DNA from: Luteolibacter sp.
Lineage (GTDB): Bacteria; Verrucomicrobiota; Verrucomicrobiia; Verrucomicrobiales; Akkermansiaceae
NCBI GenBank assembly: GCA_021298895.1
Contig: JAJTHK010000093.1
Span: 1-32,006, forward strand
Length of the DNA: 32,006 nt
Direction: 5' to 3'
The notes beneath the pieces are model-generated. The model had not been told where the DNA came from, did not search any database, and saw only the letters and a list, made by a program, of their open reading frames with translations. Of the stretch, positions 17,377 through 27,168 are shown in pieces; position 1 is the stretch's first letter, and each line of letters opens with the position of its first letter. Made by a program: the position numbers and the translations under genes.

Positions 17377-17646
17377 TTTCTTACCGATACCACCGTGAGC
17401 ACGGAAGATACGGGTCGGAGCGAATTCGCCGAGTTTGTGGCCAACCATGTTTTCGGTCACGTAGACAGGAACGAAAGTCTTGCCATTGTGAACGGAGAAG
17501 TTGTGGCTCACAAAGTCTGGAGTGATCATGGATTTGCGTGACCAAGTTTTGATCGGTTTGCGATCAGCACCGGCTTCGGCAACGGCATCGATTTTTGCGA
17601 GAAGCTTTTGATCGACGAATGGGCCTTTCTTGAGGGAGCGTGGCAT
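17374..17646 (-). CDS. rpsS: 30S ribosomal protein S19
   Basis: [66 protein letters not shown]. Confidence 0.98.
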   Translation of the reverse strand: MPRSLKKGPFVDQKLLAKIDAVAEAGADRKPIKTWSRKSMITPDFVSHNFSVHNGKTFVPVYVTENMVGHKLGEFAPTRIFRAHGGIGKK

Positions 17647-17676
17647 ATCTAGTTTAAGTTAGAGATTATAAAGGGA

Positions 17677-18522
17677 TTACTTGTTCTTGGTATCGTGACG
17701 CGACTCGACGATGAAAACGCTGGTGGTTTTCTTACGTTTGCGGGTCTTCTGACCTTTGGCGTGACCCCATGGTGAGAGCAAGTGTTGGCGACCACCACCG
17801 GATTTGGATTTACCCTCACCACCACCGTTCGGGTGATCCACAGGGTTCATACACATACCTCGGACGGTTGGGCGGACACCTTGCCAGCGAGTGCGGCCGG
17901 CTTTTCCGGAAACTTCGTTCATGTGGTCGCGGTTACCGACGACACCGATGGTGCAGAAGCAGGCTTCGTGAAAGCGGCGGATTTCTCCGGAGCGCATTTT
18001 AACGAGAGCCCAGCCGCCGTCACGGTTAGAGAGAACAGCGCTTTGACCCGCGGAACGTGCCACTTTACCACCGCTACCTGGAAGGAGCTCGATGTTGTGG
18101 ATTTCTGTTCCGAGAGGCACTTTACCGAGTGGCATGGCGTTACCCACTTTTGGAGCGACGTTTTCACCTGAGATCACTTTGTCACCGTCGGTCAAACCGG
18201 CAGGAGCAAGGATGTAGGATTTTACGCCATCTTTGTATTGGATAAGAGCGATACGGCAGGTGCGGTTCGGATCGTATTCAATGCCGAGCACGGTGGCTTC
18301 GACGTTGAGTTTGTTACGTTTGAAATCGACCAAGCGGTAGTGACGTTTGTGACCACCACCGATATGGCGGGTGGTGATGCGTCCGGTGTTGTTCCGTCCA
18401 CCTGAGCGCTTAAGCGGGGTGAGCAGAGACTTCTCCGGTTTGCTTTTGGTGATTTCGTCGAAAGACGGAAGCTCCTTGTAGCGCTCGGATGGTGTGTTGG
18501 GCTTGAAAGTTTTAAGTGGCAT
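17677..18522 (-). CDS. rplB: 50S ribosomal protein L2
   Basis: [68 protein letters not shown]. Confidence 0.98.
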   Translation of the reverse strand: MPLKTFKPNTPSERYKELPSFDEITKSKPEKSLLTPLKRSGGRNNTGRITTRHIGGGHKRHYRLVDFKRNKLNVEATVLGIEYDPNRTCRIALIQYKDGVKSYILAPAGLTDGDKVISGENVAPKVGNAMPLGKVPLGTEIHNIELLPGSGGKVARSAGQSAVLSNRDGGWALVKMRSGEIRRFHEACFCTIGVVGNRDHMNEVSGKAGRTRWQGVRPTVRGMCMNPVDHPNGGGEGKSKSGGGRQHLLSPWGHAKGQKTRKRKKTTSVFIVESRHDTKNK

Positions 18523-18555
18523 GACTTGCTGACGTTAAAATTGGTTTCTATTTAT

Positions 18556-18573
18556 TCCCACCGTGAGGCGGGA
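18556..18573 (-). promoter_or_regulatory. Hairpin in the rplW-rplB gap
   Basis: Minus strand TCCCGCC-TCAC-GGTGGGA, 7-bp stem with one G-U pair. Confidence 0.35.
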
Positions 18574-18580
18574 TACTGGA

Positions 18581-18865
18581 TTAGATGAGGTCGAGGGATT
18601 GACCATCCGCGAGGCGGACGATGGCTTTTTTGTAACTCGGGGTACGGCCTTGGTCACCACGGCGCTTGCGGCGGATTTTACCGTCGTAGTTTGCTGTGCG
18701 GACTTTGATGACCTTCTTATCAAAAATGGTCTCAACCGCTTGTTTGATTTCGAGCTTATTGGCGTTACGATCGACTTCGAGAACGACCTCATTGTTCTGC
18801 TCTTGAAGCAGTGAGGCCTTTTCACTGAGGCGGACGTTTTTGATGACCTGGTAAATGTCTTTCAT
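18581..18865 (-). CDS. rplW: 50S ribosomal protein L23
   Basis: VIKNVRLSEKASLLQEQNNEVVLEVDRNANKLEIKQAVETIFDKKVIKVRTANYDGK. Confidence 0.96.
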   Translation of the reverse strand: MKDIYQVIKNVRLSEKASLLQEQNNEVVLEVDRNANKLEIKQAVETIFDKKVIKVRTANYDGKIRRKRRGDQGRTPSYKKAIVRLADGQSLDLI

Positions 18866-18892
18866 GGTCGTAAGATTTCTATCGTTAAAGGA

Positions 18893-19501
18893 TTAAACAG
18901 TGCGCTGGGCGAGGGTTGAGACAGCATCACCCACCAGGATGATGACTTTAGCGAGGAGCAGTTGCTCAACGTTAACGTCGGTTGCAGTAACCAACTGAGT
19001 CCAAGCGGCATTGCGAGCGGCCAGTTTGGTGTTGTCGTCGAAGTTACCCACGAGGAGGACCTTGCGATCGGCTTGGGTGATCTCGTTAACTGCGGCGACG
19101 AAAGATTTGGTTTTTCCATCTGCGATAGCGAAGGAAGGAACCGTGAAGATTCTTTCAGCACGGGTTAGATCACCAAGCACGCGGCGGAGAGCGAGTTTAC
19201 GAACCGACTTCGGAACGCTTTTTGCGTAGGAGCGGTGACGTGGGCCGAAGACAACACCACCACCGACAAAGATCGGAGCGCGTTTGTCACCGTGACGGGC
19301 GTTACCGGTGCCTTTTTGTTTGTAGATCTTTTTGTTGTTACCACTGACTTCACCACGAGTTTTGGTGTGTGCGGTGCCGGAACGGCGGTTTGCACGATAA
19401 GCGGTGATAAGGTCATGGACTGCCTGGCGTCCTTTGTCCTCGCCGATGAGGACGAGGTTTGCGGAGGCGGCATCTGCTGCTGTGAAGGCTTTAGCTGACA
19501 T
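18893..19501 (-). CDS. rplD: 50S ribosomal protein L4
   Basis: AYRANRRSGTAHTKTRGEVSGNNKKIYKQKGTGNARHGDKRAPIFVGGGVVFGPRHRSY. Confidence 0.97.
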   Translation of the reverse strand: MSAKAFTAADAASANLVLIGEDKGRQAVHDLITAYRANRRSGTAHTKTRGEVSGNNKKIYKQKGTGNARHGDKRAPIFVGGGVVFGPRHRSYAKSVPKSVRKLALRRVLGDLTRAERIFTVPSFAIADGKTKSFVAAVNEITQADRKVLLVGNFDDNTKLAARNAAWTQLVTATDVNVEQLLLAKVIILVGDAVSTLAQRTV

Positions 19502-19546
19502 GGCGGAAAGTTTCAGTTAGAAGGGTGAATATTGCGGTTGATCGGC

Positions 19547-20176
19547 TTACTTTTTCTTAGCAGCACGGATCGTGAGGTAGGAGCCTTTGGCGCCTGGGAC
19601 GGAACCGGAAACAAGGATGACACCGTCTTCCTCGCGCACGGCGATGACTTTGAGATTTTGCACGGTCGACTTGGTGGTTCCCATGTGACCTGGCATTTTT
19701 TGGTTTTTCCAAACGCGACCTGGAGTGGATCCAGCAGCGATGGCGCCGGAACGACGGTGCATCATGTGACCGTGTGCCATTGGTTGACCGCCGAAGTTGT
19801 GGCGTTTGACAACGCCTTGGAAACCGCGACCGATCGTGTTACCGATGACGTCGACGTATTGACCAGCGGTGAAAAGAGCGAGGCCGGGATGTTCGGTTGG
19901 AACTTCGGTGCCGTTTTCAAAGCGGAATTCTTGGACGCGGCGTTTCGGAGCGGAGCCTGCTTTTTTGAAGCGAGCGAGGTCCGGTTTGTTAACACGAAAT
20001 TCTTTTTGATCGTCAAAACCAACCTGAAGAGCGGTATAACCGTCGGTTTCAGGAGTTTTGGCTTGAAGGATGGTGTTGCCTTTCACGTCGATGACGGTGA
20101 CAGGAATGCTGGAGCCCGCTTCTTTATCGAAGATGCGGGTCATGCCGATTTTTTTACCAATGAGTCCGAGTGACAT
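19547..20176 (-). CDS. rplC: 50S ribosomal protein L3
   Basis: MSLGLIGKKIGMTRIFDKEAGSSIPVTVI, GRGFQGVVKRHNFGGQPMAHG, RRSGAIAAGSTPGRVWKNQKMPGHMG. Confidence 0.98.
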   Translation of the reverse strand: MSLGLIGKKIGMTRIFDKEAGSSIPVTVIDVKGNTILQAKTPETDGYTALQVGFDDQKEFRVNKPDLARFKKAGSAPKRRVQEFRFENGTEVPTEHPGLALFTAGQYVDVIGNTIGRGFQGVVKRHNFGGQPMAHGHMMHRRSGAIAAGSTPGRVWKNQKMPGHMGTTKSTVQNLKVIAVREEDGVILVSGSVPGAKGSYLTIRAAKKK

Positions 20177-20210
20177 AGAGATTTGAAATTAGAGATTTAA
20201 AATTAGAGAT
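20177..20210. repeat. 14-bp (2x7) tandem repeat, rpsJ-rplC gap
   Basis: AGAGATTTGAAATT|AGAGATTTAAAATT|AGAGAT. Confidence 0.7.
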
Positions 20211-20227
20211 GCGAGGCCAGGGCAATG

Positions 20228-20536
20228 TTAGATGCGGATGGTGATGTCGACACCTGCTGGCAGGTTGAGTTTTTTGAGTTCATCGACAGTGCGAGCGGTA
20301 GGATCGACGATATCGAGAACGCGTTTGTGAGTGCGGATTTCGAATTGTTCAGCGGACTTTTTGTTGACGTGAACCGAACGGTTAACGCTGAATTTTTCGA
20401 TGCGGGTAGGAAGCGGAATAGGACCAGCGACACGAGCGCCAGTGCGTTTTGCTGTCTCCACGATTTCAAGAGCCGAGCGATCGATGGCACGATGGTCGAA
20501 AGCACGCAGGCGGATCCGGATTTTCTGAGCTGACAT
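20228..20536 (-). CDS. rpsJ: 30S ribosomal protein S10
   Basis: [50 protein letters not shown]. Confidence 0.98.
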   Translation of the reverse strand: MSAQKIRIRLRAFDHRAIDRSALEIVETAKRTGARVAGPIPLPTRIEKFSVNRSVHVNKKSAEQFEIRTHKRVLDIVDPTARTVDELKKLNLPAGVDITIRI

Positions 20537-20578
20537 GGGATTGAGGTGGTGGTTGGTTGTGAGATGTTTGTTAGAAGA

Positions 20579-22720
20579 TTAAGCAACGCGGTCGATGGCA
20601 ATTTCCTCGACGATGTTGTTAGGGACTTGTTCGAAGTGAGAGGGTGTCATGGAGTAGGAAGCGCGACCCGATGAGAGGGTGCGAACGGCTGTTGAGTAGC
20701 CGAACATTTCCTTGAGAGGAACATTGGCGCTGACGACGGAGAAAGAGCCTTTGGACTCCATGTGTTGGATCTGGCCGCGGCGGCGATTGAGGTCGCCCAT
20801 GACGTCGCCTTGGTAGTCGTCCGGAGTGGAGACTTCGACGGCCATGATAGGCTCAAGAAGAATAGGACCTGCTTTTTTGAAAGCGTCACGCATCGCGAAG
20901 ATGGATGCCATGGTGAAAGCGTTTTCGTTAGAATCGACGTCGTGGTATGAACCGTCGAGGATATCGACATGAACATCGATAACTGGGTAGCCAGCGATGA
21001 CGCCGTTGGTGGTCGCTTCGCGGCAGCCTTTGATGCAGGCGTTGATGTATTCTTTCGGAATGGAACCACCGACGGTTTTGTTTTCAACGGTGATCCCCTT
21101 CCCTGCCTCATTAGGCTGGATGTGAAGGATGACGTGACCGTATTGACCGCGGCCGCCGGATTGTTTGACGAGTTTACCTTCGCCGCCAGCTGGCTTGGTG
21201 ATGGTCTCGCGGTAAGTGATTTGTGGAGCGCCGGTGTTGGCGTCGACTTTGAATTCGCGTTTGATGCGATCGACAATGATTTCGAGGTGAAGCTCGCCCA
21301 TTCCTGAAATGATGGTTTGGCCGGTTTCTTCATCGGTCTTGACCATGAAGGTTGGATCTTCGTCGGAGAGGCGGGAAAGTGCGAGAGCGAGCTTCTCTTG
21401 ATCGGCCTTGGTTCTTGGCTCGACAGCCATGGAGATGACTGGCTCGGGGAAAGTTGGGGGTTCGAGGACGACGTCGTGTCCTTCAGCGGCGATGGTGTCA
21501 CCGGTGGTAGCGTTTTTGAGGCCGACCATGGCAGCGATGTCACCGGCGAAGCAGGCATCGATGTCTTTGTGTTCATCTGCTTGAATGCGGATCAAGCGGC
21601 CGATGCGCTCAGACTTGCGAGTGCGTGGGTTGTAGACCGTATCGCCTTTGCGGACGACGCCAGAGTAGACGCGGAAGAAAACGAGTTTACCGACGAATTT
21701 GTCTGCCCAGAGTTTGAAGGCGAGCGCGGTGAATTTCGCGTGGTCGGTGGTTGGGATTTCGATGATGCGCTCGTGATTATCTGGGTCCATTCCTTTGGTG
21801 AATGGGATATCGAGCGGAGAAGGAAGGTAATCGATGACGGCGTCGAGGAGGTATTGAACGCCTTTGTTTTTAAAAGCAGAACCGCCGGCAACTGGGATTA
21901 GCTTGTTAGCTATGGTGGCGCGGCGGATGGCTTGTTTGAGATCTATAAGGGAGATTTCCTCTTCCATGAGGAATTTCTCACCGAGGATTTCATCGCAGTC
22001 TGCGGTGGTGGAAACGAGTTCGTCGTAGGCAGCCTTAGCGATGACTTGTTGGGTAGCATCAAGATCTTTAACGGTGTAGGTGGAACCGAACTGATCGTCG
22101 TCTGAGAAATAAACGGCCTTTTGGTTCACCACGTCGATCTGTCCCTTGAGCGAGTCTTCGGAACCGATTGGGATAAGGATGCGGACGGCGTTTGCTCCGA
22201 GTTTTTCTTTGATTTCGGAAACAACGCGTTCGAAATCAGCTCCGGTGCGATCCATCTTGTTAACGAAGACGATGCGAGGAACGTTGTATTTGGTAGCTTG
22301 GCGCCAAACGGTTTCAGTTTGAGGCTGAACCCCAGCAACGCCGCAGAATACCACGATGGCACCGTCTAAAACGCGGAGAGAGCGCTCAACTTCAGCAGTG
22401 AAGTCAACGTGCCCTGGGGTATCGATGATGTTGATGCGGTGTTTCTCTCCGTTGAAGAGTTTGGTGACGTTGTCTTCGTTGTGCTGCCACCACTCGGTGG
22501 TGACGGCTGCGGAGGTGATGGTGATACCGCGCTCGCGCTCTTGTTCCATCCAGTCGGTGGTGGCTGCGCCATCGTGCACTTCACCGATTTTATGAATCAT
22601 CCCAGTATAGAAAAGGATACGCTCGGTGAGAGTGGTCTTTCCGGCGTCGATATGCGCAGCGATCCCGATATTACGGGTTCGCTCAAGCGTATAAGGACGA
22701 TCTGGATGGTTGGGGTTCAA
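20579..22720 (-). CDS. fusA: Elongation factor G (TTG start apparent)
   Basis: [77 protein letters not shown]. The first start-like codon is TTG at 22720-22718; no ATG or GTG before the G1 motif. Confidence 0.98.
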   Translation of the reverse strand: MNPNHPDRPYTLERTRNIGIAAHIDAGKTTLTERILFYTGMIHKIGEVHDGAATTDWMEQERERGITITSAAVTTEWWQHNEDNVTKLFNGEKHRINIIDTPGHVDFTAEVERSLRVLDGAIVVFCGVAGVQPQTETVWRQATKYNVPRIVFVNKMDRTGADFERVVSEIKEKLGANAVRILIPIGSEDSLKGQIDVVNQKAVYFSDDDQFGSTYTVKDLDATQQVIAKAAYDELVSTTADCDEILGEKFLMEEEISLIDLKQAIRRATIANKLIPVAGGSAFKNKGVQYLLDAVIDYLPSPLDIPFTKGMDPDNHERIIEIPTTDHAKFTALAFKLWADKFVGKLVFFRVYSGVVRKGDTVYNPRTRKSERIGRLIRIQADEHKDIDACFAGDIAAMVGLKNATTGDTIAAEGHDVVLEPPTFPEPVISMAVEPRTKADQEKLALALSRLSDEDPTFMVKTDEETGQTIISGMGELHLEIIVDRIKREFKVDANTGAPQITYRETITKPAGGEGKLVKQSGGRGQYGHVILHIQPNEAGKGITVENKTVGGSIPKEYINACIKGCREATTNGVIAGYPVIDVHVDILDGSYHDVDSNENAFTMASIFAMRDAFKKAGPILLEPIMAVEVSTPDDYQGDVMGDLNRRRGQIQHMESKGSFSVVSANVPLKEMFGYSTAVRTLSSGRASYSMTPSHFEQVPNNIVEEIAIDRVA

Positions 22721-22748
22721 AACTTTAAACTCTAAACTTTAAATTTCA
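22721..22748. repeat. Degenerate heptamer array abutting the fusA start codon
   Basis: AACTTTA|AACTCTA|AACTTTA|AATTTCA. Confidence 0.65.
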
Positions 22749-22764
22749 AAAAGAAGAGGTGAAA

Positions 22765-23238
22765 TTAGAAGCGGAAGTGAGCGAAGGCGCGGTTGGCTTG
22801 TGCCATCTTGTGAACGTCGTCGCGTTTGCGAACGGCAGCACCTTGGTTGTTGGCAGCGTCTTTAATCTCGTTGGCGAGCGCAACATGCATCGGTGTGCCC
22901 TTGCGGTTGCGTGCGTAGGTGACGAGCCAGCGCATGGCGAGTGACTCGGAACGATCTGGATCAACTTCGAGAGGCACTTGGTAAGTAGCACCACCTACGC
23001 GGCGGGATTTAACCTCAACGCGTGGTTTGGAGTTTTCAACAGCACGGGTGATGACCTCGAGAGGATCAACCGTGTCGGTTCCTTCGTTGGCGCGATCGAT
23101 CGCAGCGTAAACAATGCGTTGAGCGAGCGAGCGTTTGCCGTCCTGCATGACCTTGGTGATGAGGTGGCCGACAACTGGGCTGTCGTAACGTGGATCGCGG
23201 CGATCCGGCTTGGTGAAGATTCTTTTGCGACGTGGCAT
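22765..23238 (-). CDS. rpsG: 30S ribosomal protein S7
   Basis: MPRRKRIFTKPDRRDPRYDSPVVGHLITKVMQDGKRSLAQRIVY, VEVKSRRVGGATYQVPLEV. Confidence 0.98.
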   Translation of the reverse strand: MPRRKRIFTKPDRRDPRYDSPVVGHLITKVMQDGKRSLAQRIVYAAIDRANEGTDTVDPLEVITRAVENSKPRVEVKSRRVGGATYQVPLEVDPDRSESLAMRWLVTYARNRKGTPMHVALANEIKDAANNQGAAVRKRDDVHKMAQANRAFAHFRF

Positions 23239-23266
23239 AACTTGAAAAGGTTAGGGATTGATGAAA

Positions 23267-23671
23267 TTACTTCTTCTTGGCTGGAGCGGCTGCTGCGCCC
23301 GGTTTTGGACGTTTTGCACCGTATTTGGAACGTGCTTGACGGCGCTTATCGATACCGAGGGTGTCAAGTGAACCACGAACGATGTGGTAACGGACACCTG
23401 GAAGGTCTTTTACCCGGCCACCGCGAACGAGAACGATCGAGTGTTCTTGGAGGTTATGACCTTCACCACCGATGTAGGCGATGACTTCAAAGCCATTGGT
23501 AAGACGCACTTTGGCGACTTTACGTAGCGCGGAGTTCGGCTTCTTTGGCGTCCGGGTCATGACCTGGAGGCAAACGCCGCGGCGCTGTGGGCAGTTTACG
23601 AGAGCAGGCGATTTCGACTTCTCGACTGGAACGTGGCGTCCTTTGCGAACGAGCTGATTAATGGTCGGCAT
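23267..23671 (-). CDS. rpsL: 30S ribosomal protein S12
   Basis: [98 protein letters not shown]. Start trimmed from the supplied 23869 ORF start; AAGGAAATC precedes the ATG. Confidence 0.97.
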   Translation of the reverse strand: MPTINQLVRKGRHVPVEKSKSPALVNCPQRRGVCLQVMTRTPKKPNSALRKVAKVRLTNGFEVIAYIGGEGHNLQEHSIVLVRGGRVKDLPGVRYHIVRGSLDTLGIDKRRQARSKYGAKRPKPGAAAAPAKKK

Positions 23672-23849
23672 GATTTCCTTCGTGTTTCTGGATTTGTCTA
23701 AAAAATGAGTTGTTGGGACAAACCGGCACGAAGACGGGGTTTTTATAACCCGCAATCGCTTTTTTCCGGAGCTGCACCCGATAATTTCCCTGTATTGTGG
23801 CTGATTTGCGGCGTTTTTTATGCCGGTCAGCCTCGCTGTGGGGGGCGGG

Positions 23850-23877
23850 ACTTTATTCAGCGGAATCAATCTGACAA
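23850..23877 (-). promoter_or_regulatory. Candidate promoter for the str operon
   Basis: Minus strand TTGTCA-16 nt-TAAAGT, upstream of the roughly 180-nt rpsL leader. Confidence 0.3.
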
Positions 23878-23964
23878 GACCTTTTTGAGTTTTTTCTGAA
23901 AAAAATTCTTAAATGTGCATTTGGGTAGATTGATATCTCGCAAGTCCTTATGATTCGTTGAATT

Positions 23965-23998
23965 GGCAATGGATCATCCGGCAATGGATCATCCATTG
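23965..23998. repeat. 15-bp tandem duplication containing a 17-bp perfect palindrome
   Basis: GGCAATGGATCATCC x2 (23965-23979, 23980-23994); CAATGGAT-C-ATCCATTG at 23982-23998. Confidence 0.7.
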
Positions 23999-24247
23999 AG
24001 GGTTCTTCTCTTTTACCGACACGAACTGACAAAGAAGACAAAAAGTAACCCTTCGAGCCGCATGAAGCTTGTTCCAAAAAATGACTTTCATGAGAACCTG
24101 AATATCTGGGGGTATTTTCGCCTCAGGATGAATATGAGTGCAGACATCATTGAGCCCTCGGACAAATAAGCAATCGGAGCCATGAAGGCGCCCCTAAGGA
24201 CGTTCAATACACTTGACCTGTTAAGTTGAGGTGCTACGAAGCGCGGC

Positions 24248-25189
24248 ATGAGCAACATTTTCTCTGGAACCATTCCTGCACTGATGACCCCTTGCGATGC
24301 CAAGGGAAGCCCCGATTTCAGCGCACTTGTAGAAACTGGACATCACTTGATCGGTGCGGGCATGGACTCGGTGGTCTATTGCGGATCGATGGGCGACTGG
24401 CCACTTCTGACCGACGAGCAGCGCCAGACAGGAGTGAAGGCTTTGGTGGATGCTGGGATCAAAGTGATTGTAGGAACGGGAGCGCAGAATACAAAAATTG
24501 CGGCGGCACATGCTGCCCATGCAAGAGAAGTTGGCGCACATGGTTTGATGGTCATTCCCAGGGTTCTTTCTCGTGGGCTTTCCCCAGCAGCCCAATACAA
24601 TCATTTCACCGCAGTTCTGGAAGCGGGTGGACCGAATCTACCTGCAGTTATCTACAACTCTCCCTACTACGGTTTTTCAACCAAAGCGGATCTCTTTTTC
24701 AAAATGCATCAACAGTATCCGCAATTGATCGGATTCAAAGAGTTTGGTGGGGCTGCGGATCTGACTTATGCTGCTGAAAATATTACCACGGGAAACGACA
24801 AGCTCACCCTGATGGTTGGAGTGGACACACAAGTCTATCATGGCTTTGTGAACTGCGGTGCTGGCGGAGCGATCACGGGTGTGGGAAATGCTCTAACGAA
24901 AGAGGTGCTGCACATGGTCCGTTTGTGTAAACGTGCCGCAAAAGGCGATGCGAAGGCACGGGCTTATGCGCTGGAGCTTACCGAGGCAATTCGTGTGCTC
25001 TCCACGTTTGATGAAGGTCCAGACCTTGTGCTTTACTACAAGCGCCTCATGGTTCTCGAAGGACACGCTGCCTACGAGCATCAGATCTATGCCGACGATC
25101 AATTGAGCCCTGCGCAAAAAGCACATATCGACTCACAACACGCCCTGTTCCGCAGTTGGTGGAGTTCTTGGAGCGGCAAGGACTATTGA
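24248..25189 (+). CDS. Dihydrodipicolinate synthase / N-acetylneuraminate lyase family aldolase
   Basis: GTIPALMTPCDAKGSPDFSALVE, VYCGSMGDWPLLTDEQRQ, AVIYNSPYYGF (Tyr), LIGFKEFGG (Schiff-base Lys). Confidence 0.9.
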   Translation: MSNIFSGTIPALMTPCDAKGSPDFSALVETGHHLIGAGMDSVVYCGSMGDWPLLTDEQRQTGVKALVDAGIKVIVGTGAQNTKIAAAHAAHAREVGAHGLMVIPRVLSRGLSPAAQYNHFTAVLEAGGPNLPAVIYNSPYYGFSTKADLFFKMHQQYPQLIGFKEFGGAADLTYAAENITTGNDKLTLMVGVDTQVYHGFVNCGAGGAITGVGNALTKEVLHMVRLCKRAAKGDAKARAYALELTEAIRVLSTFDEGPDLVLYYKRLMVLEGHAAYEHQIYADDQLSPAQKAHIDSQHALFRSWWSSWSGKDY

Positions 25190-25215
25190 AGCAGACGGTG
25201 TTGAAGCAGACGGTG
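25186..25215. repeat. 15-bp tandem duplication at the end of the aldolase gene
   Basis: TTGAAGCAGACGGTG x2, perfect; the first copy contains the TGA stop. Confidence 0.85.
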
Positions 25216-25256
25216 CTGTAAAAAACACCAGCGACTTTGGCAAACTAACCAGAAAT

Positions 25257-25331
<75 letters not shown>

Positions 25332-25418
25332 ATTATCCATGATCCCGCACAAAGCGGGGGTGGAGGAAATGCATGATGCCACCGGATTTGTCAAACGGAA
25401 GATCGCGGAAAGTCATTT

Positions 25419-25883
25419 TTATCCTTCACCGGGTGGGGATACGACGATGATGCGTTCGACGCCGCTTTTTGAAAATTCATCCCAGTAACGTTTTTCCCAA
25501 GCCACGGTGCGAGCACGGCGTTGCTCTTCGGTGAGTGCCTCCCATGCGGGTAGGCCGATGGATTTCACGAGATCGCGATCTGCGAGTCGGATAGTCAGTT
25601 CATCCCAGAAACTCTCATTGCGGAACTCCTCGTAGCATTCGTGGTAAAACATTTTTTCTTCCACCTCTTTTTTAACCCGGAAACGTTTGGTTTCCTCGTC
25701 GAACTCAATGATCGCCGCCAAGCCGTTTTGTGCGGCTTTGCCCAGCATCTTGCTTTCGAAATCCTCGTATTCGGAAATCTTCTGATCGGCCGATGGCTTT
25801 TGATTCCATGAAGCCACGCTCACCGCAAGGCTGAGCATTTCAACCAAGGTCGCGAGTTCTTGTTCGGTGAATCGGATGTGCAT
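25419..25883 (-). CDS. Hypothetical protein
   Basis: 154 aa, acidic, coding-like composition (MHIRFTEQELATLVEMLSLAVSVASWNQ...). Confidence 0.65.
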   Translation of the reverse strand: MHIRFTEQELATLVEMLSLAVSVASWNQKPSADQKISEYEDFESKMLGKAAQNGLAAIIEFDEETKRFRVKKEVEEKMFYHECYEEFRNESFWDELTIRLADRDLVKSIGLPAWEALTEEQRRARTVAWEKRYWDEFSKSGVERIIVVSPPGEG

Positions 25884-25929
25884 CTGGATGAATAAGAGCA
25901 GGGAAACCTAACAAAAGAAACATCCAACT

Positions 25930-27081
25930 TTACTTAGCTGCGTGCTTATCGATTAGGCGCTGCCAGTAATCCTTCCAATATTCATCGTAGTAATCCAGAC
26001 CCGCGATGCGGATTTCCTCGGAATCGACCACGACGGGGGCTTTGGCTGGATCGTAACCCGCGAGGTGATCTTTGCCAGCGCGCTTGCGTGGAGAAACGAA
26101 ACGCCATTCGCCGTTGCCTAGAACCTCTTCGCAAAATTTCGCGAGATCGGGATCGTAGGCTTTGAGTTGATCGCGGGTGGAGATGTGGTTGTGATCGTGA
26201 TCCATCGTCCGATTCGTGTTGAACCAGCATTGCACGCCTTCGGCGAAAAACTCTCCGCGGTTTTTTGAGGCGTAGCAATCTTTGGGTCCACCAAAGACTA
26301 TCAGCACTTGATCTTTTCCGGTTACCTTGACTTGGGAATTTGTGGGTTTTTCATTCACGAGAATATCTCCCCCATCTAGGCATTTCTTTAATAAATCAGG
26401 CGATTGTTTGGGAAAGGCTTTCACCAAAGCATCTAACAGAAGCACCGGTTCATCGCCCTGCACCCTGCGGAAACGTTGTGCCGCACGGCCGTCCTGCCAG
26501 CGTTTATTCGCCATGGACGCCTCATAGGTCGCCGTCCATTTCTTTTTTAGTTCCTCATCAAAACCCGGGCCGTGAATCACATGTCCGAACTCATGGATCA
26601 GGATGCTTTCGATCTGCATGCCGCCCTCGTATTCCATCACGTCTTCTTCAGCAAACAACACCACAAACCTATTGTCCTTCTTATCGAGAAATCCGCGCTG
26701 CCGCCAGTTGTAGAAATTCAGCTCTTTACCGATTAATGCTGATTTGTATTGGGGCACTTCGGAAGTCAGTTCGTTATGACCAACCAAAATACAAAGCACT
26801 TTTTGATCGCGGATCCGTTGCGCGATGTCCGGCTTGAGCTCTTTCATCATCTGATCAAACAGATAAGCCGTCTCCAAATGCGTGACATCCGGAACCTTTG
26901 CCGAGGTCGCAATCAAAATATCCTGCACCATCGTGCCTTTTTTGAAAAACGTTCCATCCAGCTTGTATTCTGTTAGAAGCTCAGGGGTCAGCGGCTTGAC
27001 CTCGTGGGCCGACGTTAAACCGCCCGTGGCGAAGATGAGAGCCAAGATGAGCGGGAGTTTTCCAAGTCGATAAAGATTCAT
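25930..27081 (-). CDS. Secreted zinc metallopeptidase, gluzincin-like
   Basis: Signal peptide MNLYRLGKLPLILALIFATGGLTSA; HEFGHVIHG (HExxH) and downstream GEFFAEGVQCWFNTN. The ORF is open to 27159 but the signal peptide suggests a start at 27081. Confidence 0.75.
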   Translation of the reverse strand: MNLYRLGKLPLILALIFATGGLTSAHEVKPLTPELLTEYKLDGTFFKKGTMVQDILIATSAKVPDVTHLETAYLFDQMMKELKPDIAQRIRDQKVLCILVGHNELTSEVPQYKSALIGKELNFYNWRQRGFLDKKDNRFVVLFAEEDVMEYEGGMQIESILIHEFGHVIHGPGFDEELKKKWTATYEASMANKRWQDGRAAQRFRRVQGDEPVLLLDALVKAFPKQSPDLLKKCLDGGDILVNEKPTNSQVKVTGKDQVLIVFGGPKDCYASKNRGEFFAEGVQCWFNTNRTMDHDHNHISTRDQLKAYDPDLAKFCEEVLGNGEWRFVSPRKRAGKDHLAGYDPAKAPVVVDSEEIRIAGLDYYDEYWKDYWQRLIDKHAAK

Positions 27082-27168
27082 AAGTCGAAACCCAAGCAGC
27101 ACATGCCGCGCCATGCAAGCTGCTTTGTATTTCTTATTCGCTCTATTGGAGAACTCCATTGGCTGATG

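Noticed and set aside
23672-23869. N-terminal extension of rpsL in the supplied ORF (66 extra codons)
   Set aside because: S12 starts universally at MPTINQL; the upstream part is an open leader by chance, with an SD-like AAGGAAA before the 23671 ATG.
25344-25358. CCCGC-ACAAA-GCGGG hairpin next to the tRNA as a terminator
   Set aside because: Short stem and no T-run; may simply be a tRNA-precursor or spacer hairpin.
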